Source: Lentzea sp. NBRC 102530 (lineage in GTDB: Bacteria > Actinomycetota > Actinomycetes > Mycobacteriales > Pseudonocardiaceae). From it: a DNA stretch of 64,000 nucleotides. Position 1 is the stretch's first letter. Each line of letters starts with the position of its first letter. This document shows, in pieces, positions 1 to 8,516 of this stretch. A program made the translations under genes and the position numbers. The DNA lies in contig NZ_BSTF01000003.1 of the NCBI RefSeq assembly GCF_030269365.1, positions 620,001-684,000 of the forward strand. Reading direction: 5' to 3'. Below the pieces are notes generated by a model, which saw nothing but the letters and a program-made list of their open reading frames with translations, searched no databases and was not told where the DNA came from.

Positions 1-1
1 G

Positions 2-46
2 GTGCGGCTGCTGGAGAGGAGGGTCCTGCGATGGCAAAAGCGGTGA
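2..46 (+). CDS. ssuC: C-terminal end of sulfonate ABC transporter permease (partial)
   Basis: Only the last 14 codons are in the window. Read from base 2, this frame gives a C-terminus ending LLERRVLRWQKR followed by TGA at 44-46. That short basic tail with an E-R-R-x-L-R-W pattern is typical of SsuC/TauC-type inner-membrane permeases. The end overlaps the ATG of the ATPase gene by 16 nt, which fits translational coupling in an ssuC-ssuB-ssuA-ssuD order. The call rests on the tail pattern and the neighbours, since no membrane segment is visible here. Confidence 0.6.
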   Translation: MRLLERRVLRWQKR

Positions 47-732
47 GCGTGCGCGGCCTGCACAAGGCTTTCGGCGCACGGACGGTGCTCGACGGCATCG
101 ACCTGGAGGTCGAGCCCGGCGAGTTCGTGGCGTTGCTCGGCCGCAGCGGCTGCGGCAAGTCGACGCTGCTGCGGATCCTCGCGGGCCTCGACCGGGACGT
201 CGAGGGCACGGCCCAGGTCCCCGGCACGGTGTCGATCGCGTTCCAGCAGCCCCGGTTGCTGCCGTGGCGCAAGGTCTGGAAGAACATCTCGCTCGGCCTG
301 CACAGGCCGGACGGCCGGGCGGTCGCCCTGAAGGCGCTGGAAGAGGTGCGGCTCACCGATCACGCCGACGCGTGGCCGCTCACGTTGTCCGGCGGTGAGG
401 CGCAACGGGTCTCGCTCGCCCGCGCACTGGTCCGCGAGCCGGACGTGCTGCTGCTGGACGAACCGTTCGGCGCGCTCGACGCGTTGACCAGGCTCGCCAT
501 GCACCACCTGGTGGAAGACCTGTGGGCGCGGCACAAGCCCGCCGTCCTGCTCGTCACGCACGACGTCGACGAGGCGTTGCTGCTGGCCGACCGGATCCTC
601 GTGCTCGACGAGGGCCGGATCGTCGCCACGCACCACGTCGACCAGCCCCGCCCGCGCCGCCGGGCCTCCGTTGTGGAGCAACGCGTCCGCGTGCTCGCCG
701 ACCTGGGAGTCGAAGTTGAAGAAGCCGCATAA
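31..732 (+). CDS. ssuB: Aliphatic sulfonate ABC transporter ATP-binding protein
   Basis: 233 aa ABC ATPase that energises sulfonate import at the cytoplasmic face of the membrane. Walker A GRSGCGKST lies at residues 37-45, the Q-loop FQQPRLLPW near 71-79, signature LSGGE at 119-123, Walker B VLLLDEPF at 139-146 and the switch His in VTHD at 177. The Q-loop PRLLPW form and the 'DALTR' after Walker B are characteristic of the nitrate/sulfonate/taurine subfamily. GAGGAGG precedes the ATG. It overlaps the permease end upstream and the binding-protein gene downstream, and the ssuD homologue two genes on supports sulfonate rather than nitrate as substrate. Confidence 0.88.
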   Translation: MAKAVSVRGLHKAFGARTVLDGIDLEVEPGEFVALLGRSGCGKSTLLRILAGLDRDVEGTAQVPGTVSIAFQQPRLLPWRKVWKNISLGLHRPDGRAVALKALEEVRLTDHADAWPLTLSGGEAQRVSLARALVREPDVLLLDEPFGALDALTRLAMHHLVEDLWARHKPAVLLVTHDVDEALLLADRILVLDEGRIVATHHVDQPRPRRRASVVEQRVRVLADLGVEVEEAA

Positions 733-1690
733 CAGGAGCTGGCTCGGCCTGCTGGCCGCGATCCTCTTCACGACCGGGTGCTCGACGGCCACGCAGTCGC
801 AGGACACCCCGCCCGGTGACGTCGTGCTCAAGGTCGGCGACCAGAAGGGCGGCGCGAAGGCGGTGCTCACCGCCGCCGGGCTCCTGAACGACTTCCCGTA
901 CAAGATCGAGTGGGCGACGTTCACCTCCGGCCCGCCCCTGCTGGAGGCCGCGTCCGCGGGGGCGATCGACCTCGGCGGGGTCGGTAACACACCGCCGATC
1001 TTCGCCGCCGCAGCGAACGCCAGGATCGCCGCGGTCGGTGCCTCCAAGGGACAGGTCGAGGCCGACGCGATCCTCGTGCCGGAGAACTCGCCACTGCGGG
1101 CGGTCACCGACCTGAAGGGCAAGAACATCGCGGTGGCCAAGGGGAGTTCGGCGCACGGCCAGGTCCTGCTGACGTTGCGTGAGGCCGGCCTCACGACCAA
1201 GGACGTCACGCTGAACTTCCTCCAGCCGGCCGACGCTTACGGCGCGTTCACCCAGGGCAAGGTCGACGCCTGGGCCGTCTGGGACCCGTACACCGCGCAG
1301 GCGCAGCAGGAGGCCAAGGCCCGCGTGCTGACCACCGGCGAGGGCAAGTCCAACGGTTACGGCTTCCAGGTCGCGGGCCGCAAGGCGTTGGACGACAAGG
1401 GGAAGAACCCGGCGATCAAGGAGTACCTGATCCGGTACTACAAGGCGCAGAAGTGGGCCGACACGCACCGCGAGGAGTGGGCGAAGGCGTGGGCGGCGGA
1501 GACGGGACTCAAGTACGAGGTCGCGCTCGCCGCGGTGAACCGCAACGGCGACCAGAACGTGAAGATCGACGACACCCTGCTGAAGTCGCAGCAGGAGCTC
1601 GCGGACGCGTTCACCGAGGACAAGACGTTGCCCGGCAAGGTCGACTTCGCGAAGTTCGTCGACACGCGGTTCCAGGGAGATCTCTCATGA
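716..1690 (+). CDS. ssuA: Sulfonate ABC transporter substrate-binding lipoprotein
   Basis: 324 aa extracytoplasmic solute-binding protein of the SsuA/NMT1 type. I place the start at TTG 716, inside the 3' end of ssuB, because GGGAG at 705-709 sits 6 nt upstream and translation then begins LKKPHNRSWLGLLAAILF, a proper signal peptide ending in lipobox FTTGC. A longer reading from 671 would put 15 non-signal residues in front. The motif DLGGVGNTPPIFAAAAN and the region around AVWDPYTAQAQ match sulfonate/taurine-binding proteins. The mature protein is predicted to be lipid-anchored outside the membrane and to deliver alkanesulfonates to SsuBC. Confidence 0.85.
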   Translation: MKKPHNRSWLGLLAAILFTTGCSTATQSQDTPPGDVVLKVGDQKGGAKAVLTAAGLLNDFPYKIEWATFTSGPPLLEAASAGAIDLGGVGNTPPIFAAAANARIAAVGASKGQVEADAILVPENSPLRAVTDLKGKNIAVAKGSSAHGQVLLTLREAGLTTKDVTLNFLQPADAYGAFTQGKVDAWAVWDPYTAQAQQEAKARVLTTGEGKSNGYGFQVAGRKALDDKGKNPAIKEYLIRYYKAQKWADTHREEWAKAWAAETGLKYEVALAAVNRNGDQNVKIDDTLLKSQQELADAFTEDKTLPGKVDFAKFVDTRFQGDLS

Positions 1691-2811
1691 GCATCACGCT
1701 GCACTGGTTCCTGCCGACCTCCGGTGACGGCCGCACGGTCGTGGAGCACTTCCACGCCAACCGCGCGCCCGCGGCCGGAGCCCGCCGTGAGCCGGACATC
1801 GACTACCTGGCGCAGATCGCGCGCACGGCCGAGCAGGTCGGGTTCACCGGCGTGCTCACGCCGACCGGCACGTGGTGCGAGGACGCCTGGCTGACCACGG
1901 CTGCGTTGATCGCGCAGACGAAGACGCTGAAGTTCCTGGTGGCGTTCCGGCCCGGCGTGCTCTCGCCGACGCTGGCCGCCCAGATGGCCTCGACCTACCA
2001 GCGGATCTCCCGCGGGCGGTTGTTGCTCAACGTCGTGACCGGTGGCGATTCCGTTGAGCAGCAACGGTTCGGCGACTGGCTCGACAAGGACCAGAGGTAC
2101 GCGCGCACCGACGAGTTCCTCCAGGTCGTGCGCGGCATCTGGACCGGCAAGCCGTTCACCTTCCACGGCGACCACTACCAGGTGCGGGACGCGGCCGTGC
2201 TGGCCGCGCCGGACCCGGTGCCGCCGATCTACTTCGGCGGGTCGTCGGACGCCGCGCTGCCGGTGGCGGCCGCGCGCGCCGACGTCTACCTGACCTGGGG
2301 CGAACCCCCGGCGGACGTGGCGGAGAAGATCGCGCGGGTGCGGGCGTTGACGGACCGGCCGATCCGGTTCGGCATCCGGCTGCACACGATCAGCCGGGAC
2401 ACCTCCGAGGAGGCGTGGGCGGCGGCCGCGAAGCTGCTGGACGCCCTGGACCCGGCGGCGGTGGCGCAGGCGCAGGCCCAGCTCGGCGCGTCGGAATCCG
2501 TCGGCCAGCAACGGATGCTGGCGTTGCACGGCGGTGACCTCAGCCGGGGCGTGCGCGGCCTGGAGATCCACCCGAACCTGTGGGCGGGCGTCGGCCTCGT
2601 CCGCGGTGGCGCGGGAACGGCGCTGGTCGGGTCTCACGAGGAGGTCGCGGACCTGATCGAGGAGTACCACTCCGTCGGCATCGAGGAGTTCGTGCTGTCC
2701 GGCTACCCGCACCTCGAAGAGGCGTACTGGTTCGGTGAGGGCGTGCGGCCCCTGCTCGAGCAACGCGGGTTGCTCTCCGGGGACCGCACGCTCGCACTCG
2801 CTAGCGCTTGA
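1687..2811 (+). CDS. ssuD: FMNH2-dependent alkanesulfonate monooxygenase
   Basis: 374 aa cytoplasmic bacterial-luciferase-like flavin monooxygenase that splits alkanesulfonates into aldehyde and sulfite to supply sulfur. Its length matches SsuD (about 380 aa). Family hallmarks are the N-terminal LHWFLPTSGDGR, the PTGTWCEDAW segment holding the conserved Cys, the FRPGVLSPTLAAQMAST block, NVVTGGD, and the C-terminal LSGYPHLEEAYWFGEGV. ATG overlaps the TGA of ssuA, so it is translationally coupled. No flavin reductase (ssuE) is seen nearby, so FMNH2 must come from elsewhere. It converges on the glycerophosphodiesterase gene with an 11-nt overlap of 3' ends. Confidence 0.93.
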   Translation: MSITLHWFLPTSGDGRTVVEHFHANRAPAAGARREPDIDYLAQIARTAEQVGFTGVLTPTGTWCEDAWLTTAALIAQTKTLKFLVAFRPGVLSPTLAAQMASTYQRISRGRLLLNVVTGGDSVEQQRFGDWLDKDQRYARTDEFLQVVRGIWTGKPFTFHGDHYQVRDAAVLAAPDPVPPIYFGGSSDAALPVAAARADVYLTWGEPPADVAEKIARVRALTDRPIRFGIRLHTISRDTSEEAWAAAAKLLDALDPAAVAQAQAQLGASESVGQQRMLALHGGDLSRGVRGLEIHPNLWAGVGLVRGGAGTALVGSHEEVADLIEEYHSVGIEEFVLSGYPHLEEAYWFGEGVRPLLEQRGLLSGDRTLALASA

Positions 2812-3883
2812 CCTTGGCCTCGACGGCCGTGTCGGGGTTGTCCGCGAACACGCCGTCGATGCCCTGCCTGAAGAACAGGTCGTACTCCTCGAAGGCCCGG
2901 CCGTACGCGGCCGGGTCGGTCGAGGACCGGAAGTCCGCCGGCAGGAACGAGTTCTCGTTGCGGAACGTCCAGGAGTGCACGGTCAGGCCGACCCCGTGGG
3001 CGTCCTTCACGACGGTGGTCGGCGCCTTCAGGAACCCGTTGGCATCCCGCGGGATGATGATGTCCTTGGTGAGGCCGACACCGTCCGCGTACGACCGCAC
3101 CTCGCGCAGCCCGGCCGGGGTGACCAGGTCGGCGTAGGTGCGCTTGTCCCCGGCGACCACGAAGTCGTAGGGCTGGCCCGAGCCGTTGACGAGCTGGACG
3201 ATCGGCACCCGCAGCGAGCGGTTGAGCTCCTTGAGGTTCGCGACCTCGAACGACTGCACGAAGACCTTGGCGCTGCCGCGGTTCAGCCCGTTGCGGTTCA
3301 GCGTGTCGACGAGCTTCGGCTCCAGCGCGAGACCGATCGACTTGAAGTACGTCGGGTGCTTGGTCTCGGGGTAGATGCCGATCTCGCGGTGCAGTTCGCG
3401 GGACAGGCGCCGGGAGAGGTCGATGACCTCCTGCAGCGTCGGGATCTCGAACCGGCCGTCGTAGAGGGTGTTGCGCGGGCGGATCGCGGGGATGCGTTCC
3501 TTGGCGCGCAACGTCTTCAGCTCGGCCAGCGTGAAGTCCTCGGTGAACCAGCCGGTGACCGCGACACCGTCGATCGTCTTGGTCTTCCTGCGGTCCGCGA
3601 ACTGCGTCTTCTCGGCGACGTTCGTGGTGCCGCCGATCTCGTTCTCGTGCCGGGCGACCAGCTTGCCGTCCCTGGTGGACACCAGGTCGGGCTCGATGAA
3701 GTCGGCGCCCATGCGCGCGGCGAGTTCGTACGCGGCGAGCGTGTGCTCCGGCCGGTACGCCGACGCGCCGCGGTGCCCGATGACGATCGGGCCCTTGTCG
3801 TCGTGTGCCGAGGCGGAAGGCAGCGACGCCACCACCGCACCGGCGAACACGAGCACTACGGCGGCAAGACCTCTCCGGTACAT
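2801..3883 (-). CDS. glpQ: Secreted glycerophosphodiester phosphodiesterase
   Basis: 360 aa enzyme predicted to hydrolyse deacylated phospholipids to glycerol-3-phosphate and an alcohol outside the cell. The start at 3883 is set by GGAGG 7 nt upstream; it gives a clean signal peptide MYRRGLAAVVLVFAG with cleavage after ASA. Catalytic and metal-binding motifs are GHRGAS...PEHT near residue 35, EPD with downstream ARHENE, and a C-terminal HSWTFRNE block, all features of the periplasmic GDPD class. HRGAS and the HENE motif are intact. It stands alone, convergent with ssuD. Confidence 0.88.
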   Translation of the reverse strand: MYRRGLAAVVLVFAGAVVASLPSASAHDDKGPIVIGHRGASAYRPEHTLAAYELAARMGADFIEPDLVSTRDGKLVARHENEIGGTTNVAEKTQFADRRKTKTIDGVAVTGWFTEDFTLAELKTLRAKERIPAIRPRNTLYDGRFEIPTLQEVIDLSRRLSRELHREIGIYPETKHPTYFKSIGLALEPKLVDTLNRNGLNRGSAKVFVQSFEVANLKELNRSLRVPIVQLVNGSGQPYDFVVAGDKRTYADLVTPAGLREVRSYADGVGLTKDIIIPRDANGFLKAPTTVVKDAHGVGLTVHSWTFRNENSFLPADFRSSTDPAAYGRAFEEYDLFFRQGIDGVFADNPDTAVEAKVKR

Positions 3884-3949
3884 CGATCGACCTCCCATTT
3901 CGTGGTGAGAGCGCACCCAAGCATCGCAACACGAAATGCAGGTGAACGG

Positions 3950-5506
3950 TTACTCACGGGAGAGTGCGGCTTCCTCCAGGTCCAGTTCCCGCATCACCCG
4001 GAACAGCACCTCGTCGTCGATCTCACCGGCGTCGCGGGCCTTGACGAACTCGTCACGTTCGGCGCTCAGCATCACCCGCCGCAGCCTGCGGTACGCGGCC
4101 GCCGGGTTCTCCTCCTCCTGGCGCCCCAGGCGTTCCCACGCGGCGTTGCCCCGGTGCTCGGCGAGCGCGCGCAACTGGTCGCGCACGTGGTCGGGAACGT
4201 CCTCGACCTCCTCGTCCAGCCGCGTCACCGCCGCCTGCGCCGCCCGGTGCTGCACCTGCGCCTCCGCCAGCGCGTCCTGGCGCGCGTCGTCGCCCGCGAA
4301 GCCGATCTTGTTGATCAGCCACGGCAACGTCATGCCCTGCAGCAGCAGCGTCGCGACCGTGACCACGAAGGCGCAGAACAGGATGATGCTCCTGCCCGGC
4401 ACGTCCTGCGGGATCGCGGCGGCCGCGGCGAGCGTCACCACGCCGCGCATGCCGGTCCAGGCGATCACCGTCACCTGGCCGAGGTGCGGTTCGCGTTCTT
4501 TCTCCTGGATGCGTTTCGACAGGTACCAGGGGATGTACGTGGCCGGGTACATCCACACGAACCGCGCGAGGATCGCGGCGAGCAGCACGGCACCGGCTCC
4601 GAGCAGCAGCGCGGCGTCCAGGTCGACGTCGGCGATGATCGCCGACACCTGGAGCCCGATGAGCGCGAAGACGAACGCCTCCAGCAGCACGTCCAGCGCC
4701 TTCCAGAGGGCCGCGTCCTGCAACCGCGTCGAGTACCGGCCGCGCGGTGAGTGGTGCCCGACGTACAGGCCCGCCACGACGACCGCGAGCACGCCGGAGA
4801 CGTGCGCGACCTCTTCCGCGAGCAGGTAGGCGCCGAACGGCACGAGCAGTCCCAGCGCGCTCTCCAGGACGCCCTCGCAGAGCCGCTTGCGCAGGAACCT
4901 GACCACCACGCCCACGAGCAGACCGACCGCGATGCCACCAGCGGTGACCAGCAGGAACAGCCCGACGCCCTGCCAGGGGGCCATCGCGGCACCCGCCGCG
5001 GCCGCCACCGCGACCTTGAACGCCGTGAGCGCGGTGGCGTCGTTGATCAGGCTCTCGCCGACCAGCAACGTCATCGCCCGCCGTTGCAGGCCGAGCTTGC
5101 GTCCGATCGCGACGGCCGCGACGGCGTCCGGCGGTGCCACGACCGCGCCCAGCACGAGCGCGGCGGCGAACGGCAGGTCCGGGAACACCAGCTTGGCCAC
5201 GACGCCGACGACCACGGTCGTGAACAGCACGAGCCCGACCGCGAGCAGGCCGATCGGCCGCAGGTTCGCCCGGATGTTGAGGTAGGAGCTGTCCAGCGCG
5301 GCGCTGTAGAGCAGCGGCGGCAGCACCACCAGCAGGATCAGGTGCGGGTCGAGCTCGAACTCGGGCACGCCCGGTATGAACGAGACCACGAGACCGACGG
5401 CGACCAGCACCAGCGGTGCCGACCAGTTGAGCCGGCGCGCGATCGCCGTGACGATCAACGCCCCGAGGAGCAGCAGCAGAAGTTCAGGCCCGTGCATGCT
5501 GCTCAT
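3950..5506 (-). CDS. Na+/H+ antiporter, CPA1/NhaP type
   Basis: 518 aa polytopic membrane protein exchanging Na+ (or K+) for protons for pH and salt homeostasis. There are about 12 hydrophobic segments from residue 5 to 410 followed by a charged cytoplasmic tail of about 100 residues rich in Arg and Glu. The segment ALVLGAVVAPPDAVAAVAIGR carries the conserved Asp of CPA1 transporters, followed by ESLINDATAL, another family signature. I start at ATG 5506 (MSSMHG); the reading frame stays open further upstream but that part is not membrane-like. ATG 5497 is an alternative. Divergent from the TRAP transporter gene across 89 nt. Confidence 0.87.
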   Translation of the reverse strand: MSSMHGPELLLLLLGALIVTAIARRLNWSAPLVLVAVGLVVSFIPGVPEFELDPHLILLVVLPPLLYSAALDSSYLNIRANLRPIGLLAVGLVLFTTVVVGVVAKLVFPDLPFAAALVLGAVVAPPDAVAAVAIGRKLGLQRRAMTLLVGESLINDATALTAFKVAVAAAAGAAMAPWQGVGLFLLVTAGGIAVGLLVGVVVRFLRKRLCEGVLESALGLLVPFGAYLLAEEVAHVSGVLAVVVAGLYVGHHSPRGRYSTRLQDAALWKALDVLLEAFVFALIGLQVSAIIADVDLDAALLLGAGAVLLAAILARFVWMYPATYIPWYLSKRIQEKEREPHLGQVTVIAWTGMRGVVTLAAAAAIPQDVPGRSIILFCAFVVTVATLLLQGMTLPWLINKIGFAGDDARQDALAEAQVQHRAAQAAVTRLDEEVEDVPDHVRDQLRALAEHRGNAAWERLGRQEEENPAAAYRRLRRVMLSAERDEFVKARDAGEIDDEVLFRVMRELDLEEAALSRE

Positions 5507-5560
5507 TCTGCGTGTTCCGGCAGGCCGCGCAGTCTTTGCAGTCCCTTTGGATTGATCCTC

Positions 5561-5580
5561 TGGGGCTGTGATCGGCCCCA
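5561..5580. promoter_or_regulatory. Inverted repeat in divergent promoter region
   Basis: TGGGGC (5561-5566) and GCCCCA (5575-5580) form a perfect 6-bp inverted repeat with an 8-nt spacer. It lies between the antiporter and TRAP transporter genes, immediately upstream of the putative TRAP -10 box. Position suggests an operator, but no regulator for it can be named. Confidence 0.3.
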
Positions 5581-5583
5581 CAG

Positions 5584-5589
5584 TACGGT
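5584..5589 (+). promoter_or_regulatory. -10 box TACGGT, leaderless start of TRAP gene
   Basis: TACGGT matches the actinobacterial TANNNT -10 consensus and is followed by only 6 nt before GTG 5596, so transcription would begin at or next to the start codon. No Shine-Dalgarno sequence is visible, which agrees with a leaderless message. Confidence 0.5.
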
Positions 5590-5595
5590 CGGTCC

Positions 5596-7533
5596 GTGGC
5601 CAACCCGGACCTCGCCCGCATCGTCGCGGAGCACGACGAGGAGATGCCGTCGCGATCGCTCTCCCCCCGGTGGGAGCGAGCGCTGTGGATCGCCGGCCTG
5701 CTGATCGCACTGCTGGTGCTCAAGCAGGTCTTCTTCCCGTTCGCCAAGGGCAGCCAGTACTACCTGATCATCTTCCTGGCGGTGACGCTGCCGCTGGTGT
5801 TCCTCGCCTACGGCCGCGGGCACACGCCGCCGTGGTGGGACTGGGTGCTGGCTTTCGTGTCGTTCGTGGTGGGCGCCTACCCGCTGTTCGGCGGCTACGA
5901 CGAGTTCCTGAACCGGCAGGGCCAGCTCACGACGCTGGACGTGCTGGCGGGGTCGCTGCTGCTGGTCCTGATCCTGGAGGCGTGCCGGCGCACGACCGGC
6001 TGGGTGCTCCCGGTGGTGTGCCTGGCGTTCATCGCCTACGCCTACTACGGTGGGTTCCTGCCGCCTTCGTGGTCGATCTCGCACTCCGGCGTCGACTTCC
6101 CGCAGATCATCAACGGCTTCTTCAACGACTCCAGCGGGTTCTACGGCACGCCGCTGGACGTGGCCGCGACCTACATCGTGCTGTTCACGATCTACGGCTC
6201 GGTGCTGAACGCCTCCGGTGCCGGGAAGTTCTTCGTGGACATCAGCTTCGCGGCGTTCCGCAAGTCGCGGACGGCTCCCGGACGCACCGCCGCCACGGCC
6301 GGATTCCTGCTGGGCACGGTCTCGGGTTCCGGTACGGCCACCACCGTCTCGCTGGGTGCCGTGACGTGGCCGATGCTGCAGAAGGCCGGTTACCCCAAGG
6401 AGAACGCGGGCGGGCTGCTCGCGGCGTCCGGCATCGGCGCGATCCTGTCGCCGCCCACGCTGGGCGCGGCGGCGTTCATCATCGCCGAGTACCTCGAGGT
6501 CTCGTACCTGTCGGTGCTGGGCTGGGCGATCATCCCGACCCTGCTGTACTACCTGGGCATCGCGCTGGCCGTCGAGGCCGACGCGCGGCGCTTCGGTGCC
6601 CGTCCGGTCGACGTGGACGCGCCGCGGTTCTGGGACGTGCTGAAGCTCGGCTGGTACCACTTCCTGTCGCTCGGGATCATCATCGTGTTCCTGGCGATGG
6701 ACATCCCCGTCTACAAGGCCGTCGTGTACGCGACCGGGGTGGCCGCGCTGTTCGCGTTGATCAACCACCGGCGCGAGTGGCCGCGGCTGATCGCGGACGC
6801 GCTGTCGGTGGGCGTGCGGTCGGCGTTCCCGGTGATCGCGGTGTGCGCGGCGGCCGGTGTGGTGACGTCGACCATCACCAAGACCGGGCTGGGGCAAGCG
6901 CTTGCGGGGTCGTTGGTGGACCTCGCGTCCGTGATCAGCTCGGAACCCGTCGTGGTGCTGATGCTGACGGCCGTGCTCGCGGCCGTGGCGGTGTCGGTGC
7001 TCGGGCTGGCCGTACCGGTGACGGCGTCGTTCATCATCTCGTGGGTCGTGATCGGGCCGGCGTTGATCACGCTGGGCGTCGAGCCGGCCGAGACGGCGAT
7101 GTTCATCTTCTACTACGCGGTGTTGTCCGAGGTGACACCGCCGACTGCCCTCGCGGCCGTCGCCGCCGCCGCGCTGACCGGCGGCGACGTGATGAAGACC
7201 ATGTGGCAGACGTGGAAGTACACGCTGCCCGCGTTCCTCGTGCCGCTGGCGTTCGTGCTCACCGACGCCGGTTCGGCGCTGTTGCTGCGCGGGCCGTTGC
7301 TCGACTCGGTGTGGGCGTTCGGAGCGTCCGCGCTGGGGGTCGCGGCCCTGGCCGTGCTGACCGGCGGCTGGCTGTTCGGTCCCGCGCGCTGGCCGGAACG
7401 CGTGCTGTGCGCGCCGGCCGCCTTGTTCCTGCTGTACCTGCAACCGCTGACGATCGCCGTCGGGGCCGCGTTCCTCGTGGCGGCCGTGGTGGTCCACCTG
7501 GTGACCCGTGGGAGGGTTCGTGATGCTGCGTAA
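5596..7533 (+). CDS. TRAP transporter fused permease (DctQM-type), TAXI system
   Basis: 645 aa inner-membrane protein with about 16-18 hydrophobic segments, matching the 4TM/12TM fused permeases of TRAP transporters that work with a TAXI-type binding protein. The large-subunit core shows TVSGSGTATTVSLG, KENAGGLLAASGIGAILSPP and EVTPPTALAAVAAAALTGGD, the conserved loops of the DctM part. It uses an ion gradient to import an unknown small carboxylate or amino acid. The binding-protein gene overlaps its 3' end by 11 nt. GTG start, apparently leaderless. Confidence 0.88.
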   Translation: MANPDLARIVAEHDEEMPSRSLSPRWERALWIAGLLIALLVLKQVFFPFAKGSQYYLIIFLAVTLPLVFLAYGRGHTPPWWDWVLAFVSFVVGAYPLFGGYDEFLNRQGQLTTLDVLAGSLLLVLILEACRRTTGWVLPVVCLAFIAYAYYGGFLPPSWSISHSGVDFPQIINGFFNDSSGFYGTPLDVAATYIVLFTIYGSVLNASGAGKFFVDISFAAFRKSRTAPGRTAATAGFLLGTVSGSGTATTVSLGAVTWPMLQKAGYPKENAGGLLAASGIGAILSPPTLGAAAFIIAEYLEVSYLSVLGWAIIPTLLYYLGIALAVEADARRFGARPVDVDAPRFWDVLKLGWYHFLSLGIIIVFLAMDIPVYKAVVYATGVAALFALINHRREWPRLIADALSVGVRSAFPVIAVCAAAGVVTSTITKTGLGQALAGSLVDLASVISSEPVVVLMLTAVLAAVAVSVLGLAVPVTASFIISWVVIGPALITLGVEPAETAMFIFYYAVLSEVTPPTALAAVAAAALTGGDVMKTMWQTWKYTLPAFLVPLAFVLTDAGSALLLRGPLLDSVWAFGASALGVAALAVLTGGWLFGPARWPERVLCAPAALFLLYLQPLTIAVGAAFLVAAVVVHLVTRGRVRDAA

Positions 7534-8500
7534 GTACGCGATCGGCGCGATCGCTTTGGCGCTCGTGGTTTCCGGGTGTGGCGGCAAACGCACGCCCACC
7601 ACGCCGGACGCCTCCTCGGGCGGCGCGTCGTGCGAGGCGTCGGACGGGCGGATCACGATCGCGACCGGCAACTCCGGTGGCGTGTACTTCGTGGTCGGCG
7701 GCGGCCTGGCGAAGCTGATCTCCGACAACTCGAAGCTGAAGGCGTCGGCGGCCGAGACCGGTGCGTCCGTGCAGAACATCCAGCAACTCGTGTCCGGCAC
7801 GTACGACATCGCCTTCTCGCTGGCGGACACCGCCGCGGACGCCGTCAACGGCACCGGGGCGTTCAACGGGCAGAAGCAGAAGGTCGCGGCCCTGTCGCGG
7901 ATCTACCCGAACTACACGCAGGTCGTGGTGCGGGCGGACTCCGGCATCAACTCGATCGCGGACATGAAGGGCAAGCGGATCTCGACCGGCTCGCCCAAGT
8001 CCGGCACGGAGGTCATCGCGGGCCGCCTGCTGAAGTCGGCCGGTCTCAACATCGATTCCGACGTGCAGGCGCAGCGGCTCGACCTGACGAAGACCGCGGA
8101 CGGCATGAAGGACGGCAGCATCGACGGTCTCATCTGGTCCGGCGGCCTGCCCACGCCGCAGATCACGGACATCACCACGTCCATGAAGGACCGGGTGAAG
8201 TTCATCGACATCACGCCGTTGCTGCCGGAGATGAAGAAGCTCTCCCCGGTCTACGACACGGCGCCGATCCCCGCGGCGACCTACGGGCTGGCCGAGGTTC
8301 CCACGATCGTGGTGCCGAACCTGCTCCTCGTGCGGGAGGACTTCGCGGCCAACAACGCCTGCGCCGTCACCAAGTTGATCTTCGACAAGAAGGCTGACCT
8401 GGAGAAGGTGCACCCGGCCGTGAAGGACATCGTCAAGGACAAGGCCTCGGCCTCCGAGCCCGTCCCGCTGCACCCTGGGGCGAAGCAGGCGCTGGGCTGA
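7523..8500 (+). CDS. TRAP transporter solute-binding lipoprotein, TAXI family
   Basis: 325 aa extracytoplasmic binding protein partner of the fused permease. The start at ATG 7523 follows GGAGGG (7511-7516) by 6 nt. Signal sequence [19 protein letters not shown] ends in lipobox VSGC, so it is a membrane-anchored lipoprotein. The mature part begins with [20 protein letters not shown] and continues with [19 protein letters not shown], both hallmarks of TAXI (TRAP-associated extracytoplasmic immunogenic) proteins. Substrate cannot be predicted; relatives bind glutamate or other carboxylates. It shares the permease's operon and ends 16 nt before purD. Confidence 0.88.
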   Translation: MLRKYAIGAIALALVVSGCGGKRTPTTPDASSGGASCEASDGRITIATGNSGGVYFVVGGGLAKLISDNSKLKASAAETGASVQNIQQLVSGTYDIAFSLADTAADAVNGTGAFNGQKQKVAALSRIYPNYTQVVVRADSGINSIADMKGKRISTGSPKSGTEVIAGRLLKSAGLNIDSDVQAQRLDLTKTADGMKDGSIDGLIWSGGLPTPQITDITTSMKDRVKFIDITPLLPEMKKLSPVYDTAPIPAATYGLAEVPTIVVPNLLLVREDFAANNACAVTKLIFDKKADLEKVHPAVKDIVKDKASASEPVPLHPGAKQALG

Positions 8501-8502
8501 AC

Positions 8503-8508
8503 TACGCT
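8503..8508 (+). promoter_or_regulatory. -10 box TACGCT upstream of purD
   Basis: TACGCT fits TANNNT and lies 8 nt before GTG 8517. It begins only 2 nt after the TAXI gene stop. No ribosome-binding site precedes purD, so a leaderless purD transcript is plausible, in addition to read-through from upstream. Confidence 0.42.
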
Positions 8509-8516
8509 GGGTCATC

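Noticed and set aside
554..1468. 304 aa frame on the minus strand across ssuB/ssuA
   Set aside because: It is opposite well-recognised genes, very rich in Arg/Gly and lacks any domain; a normal by-product of high GC.
5503..7866. 787 aa minus-strand frame opposite the TRAP permease
   Set aside because: Composition dominated by Arg, Gln and His with no fold signal; the + strand gene is well supported.
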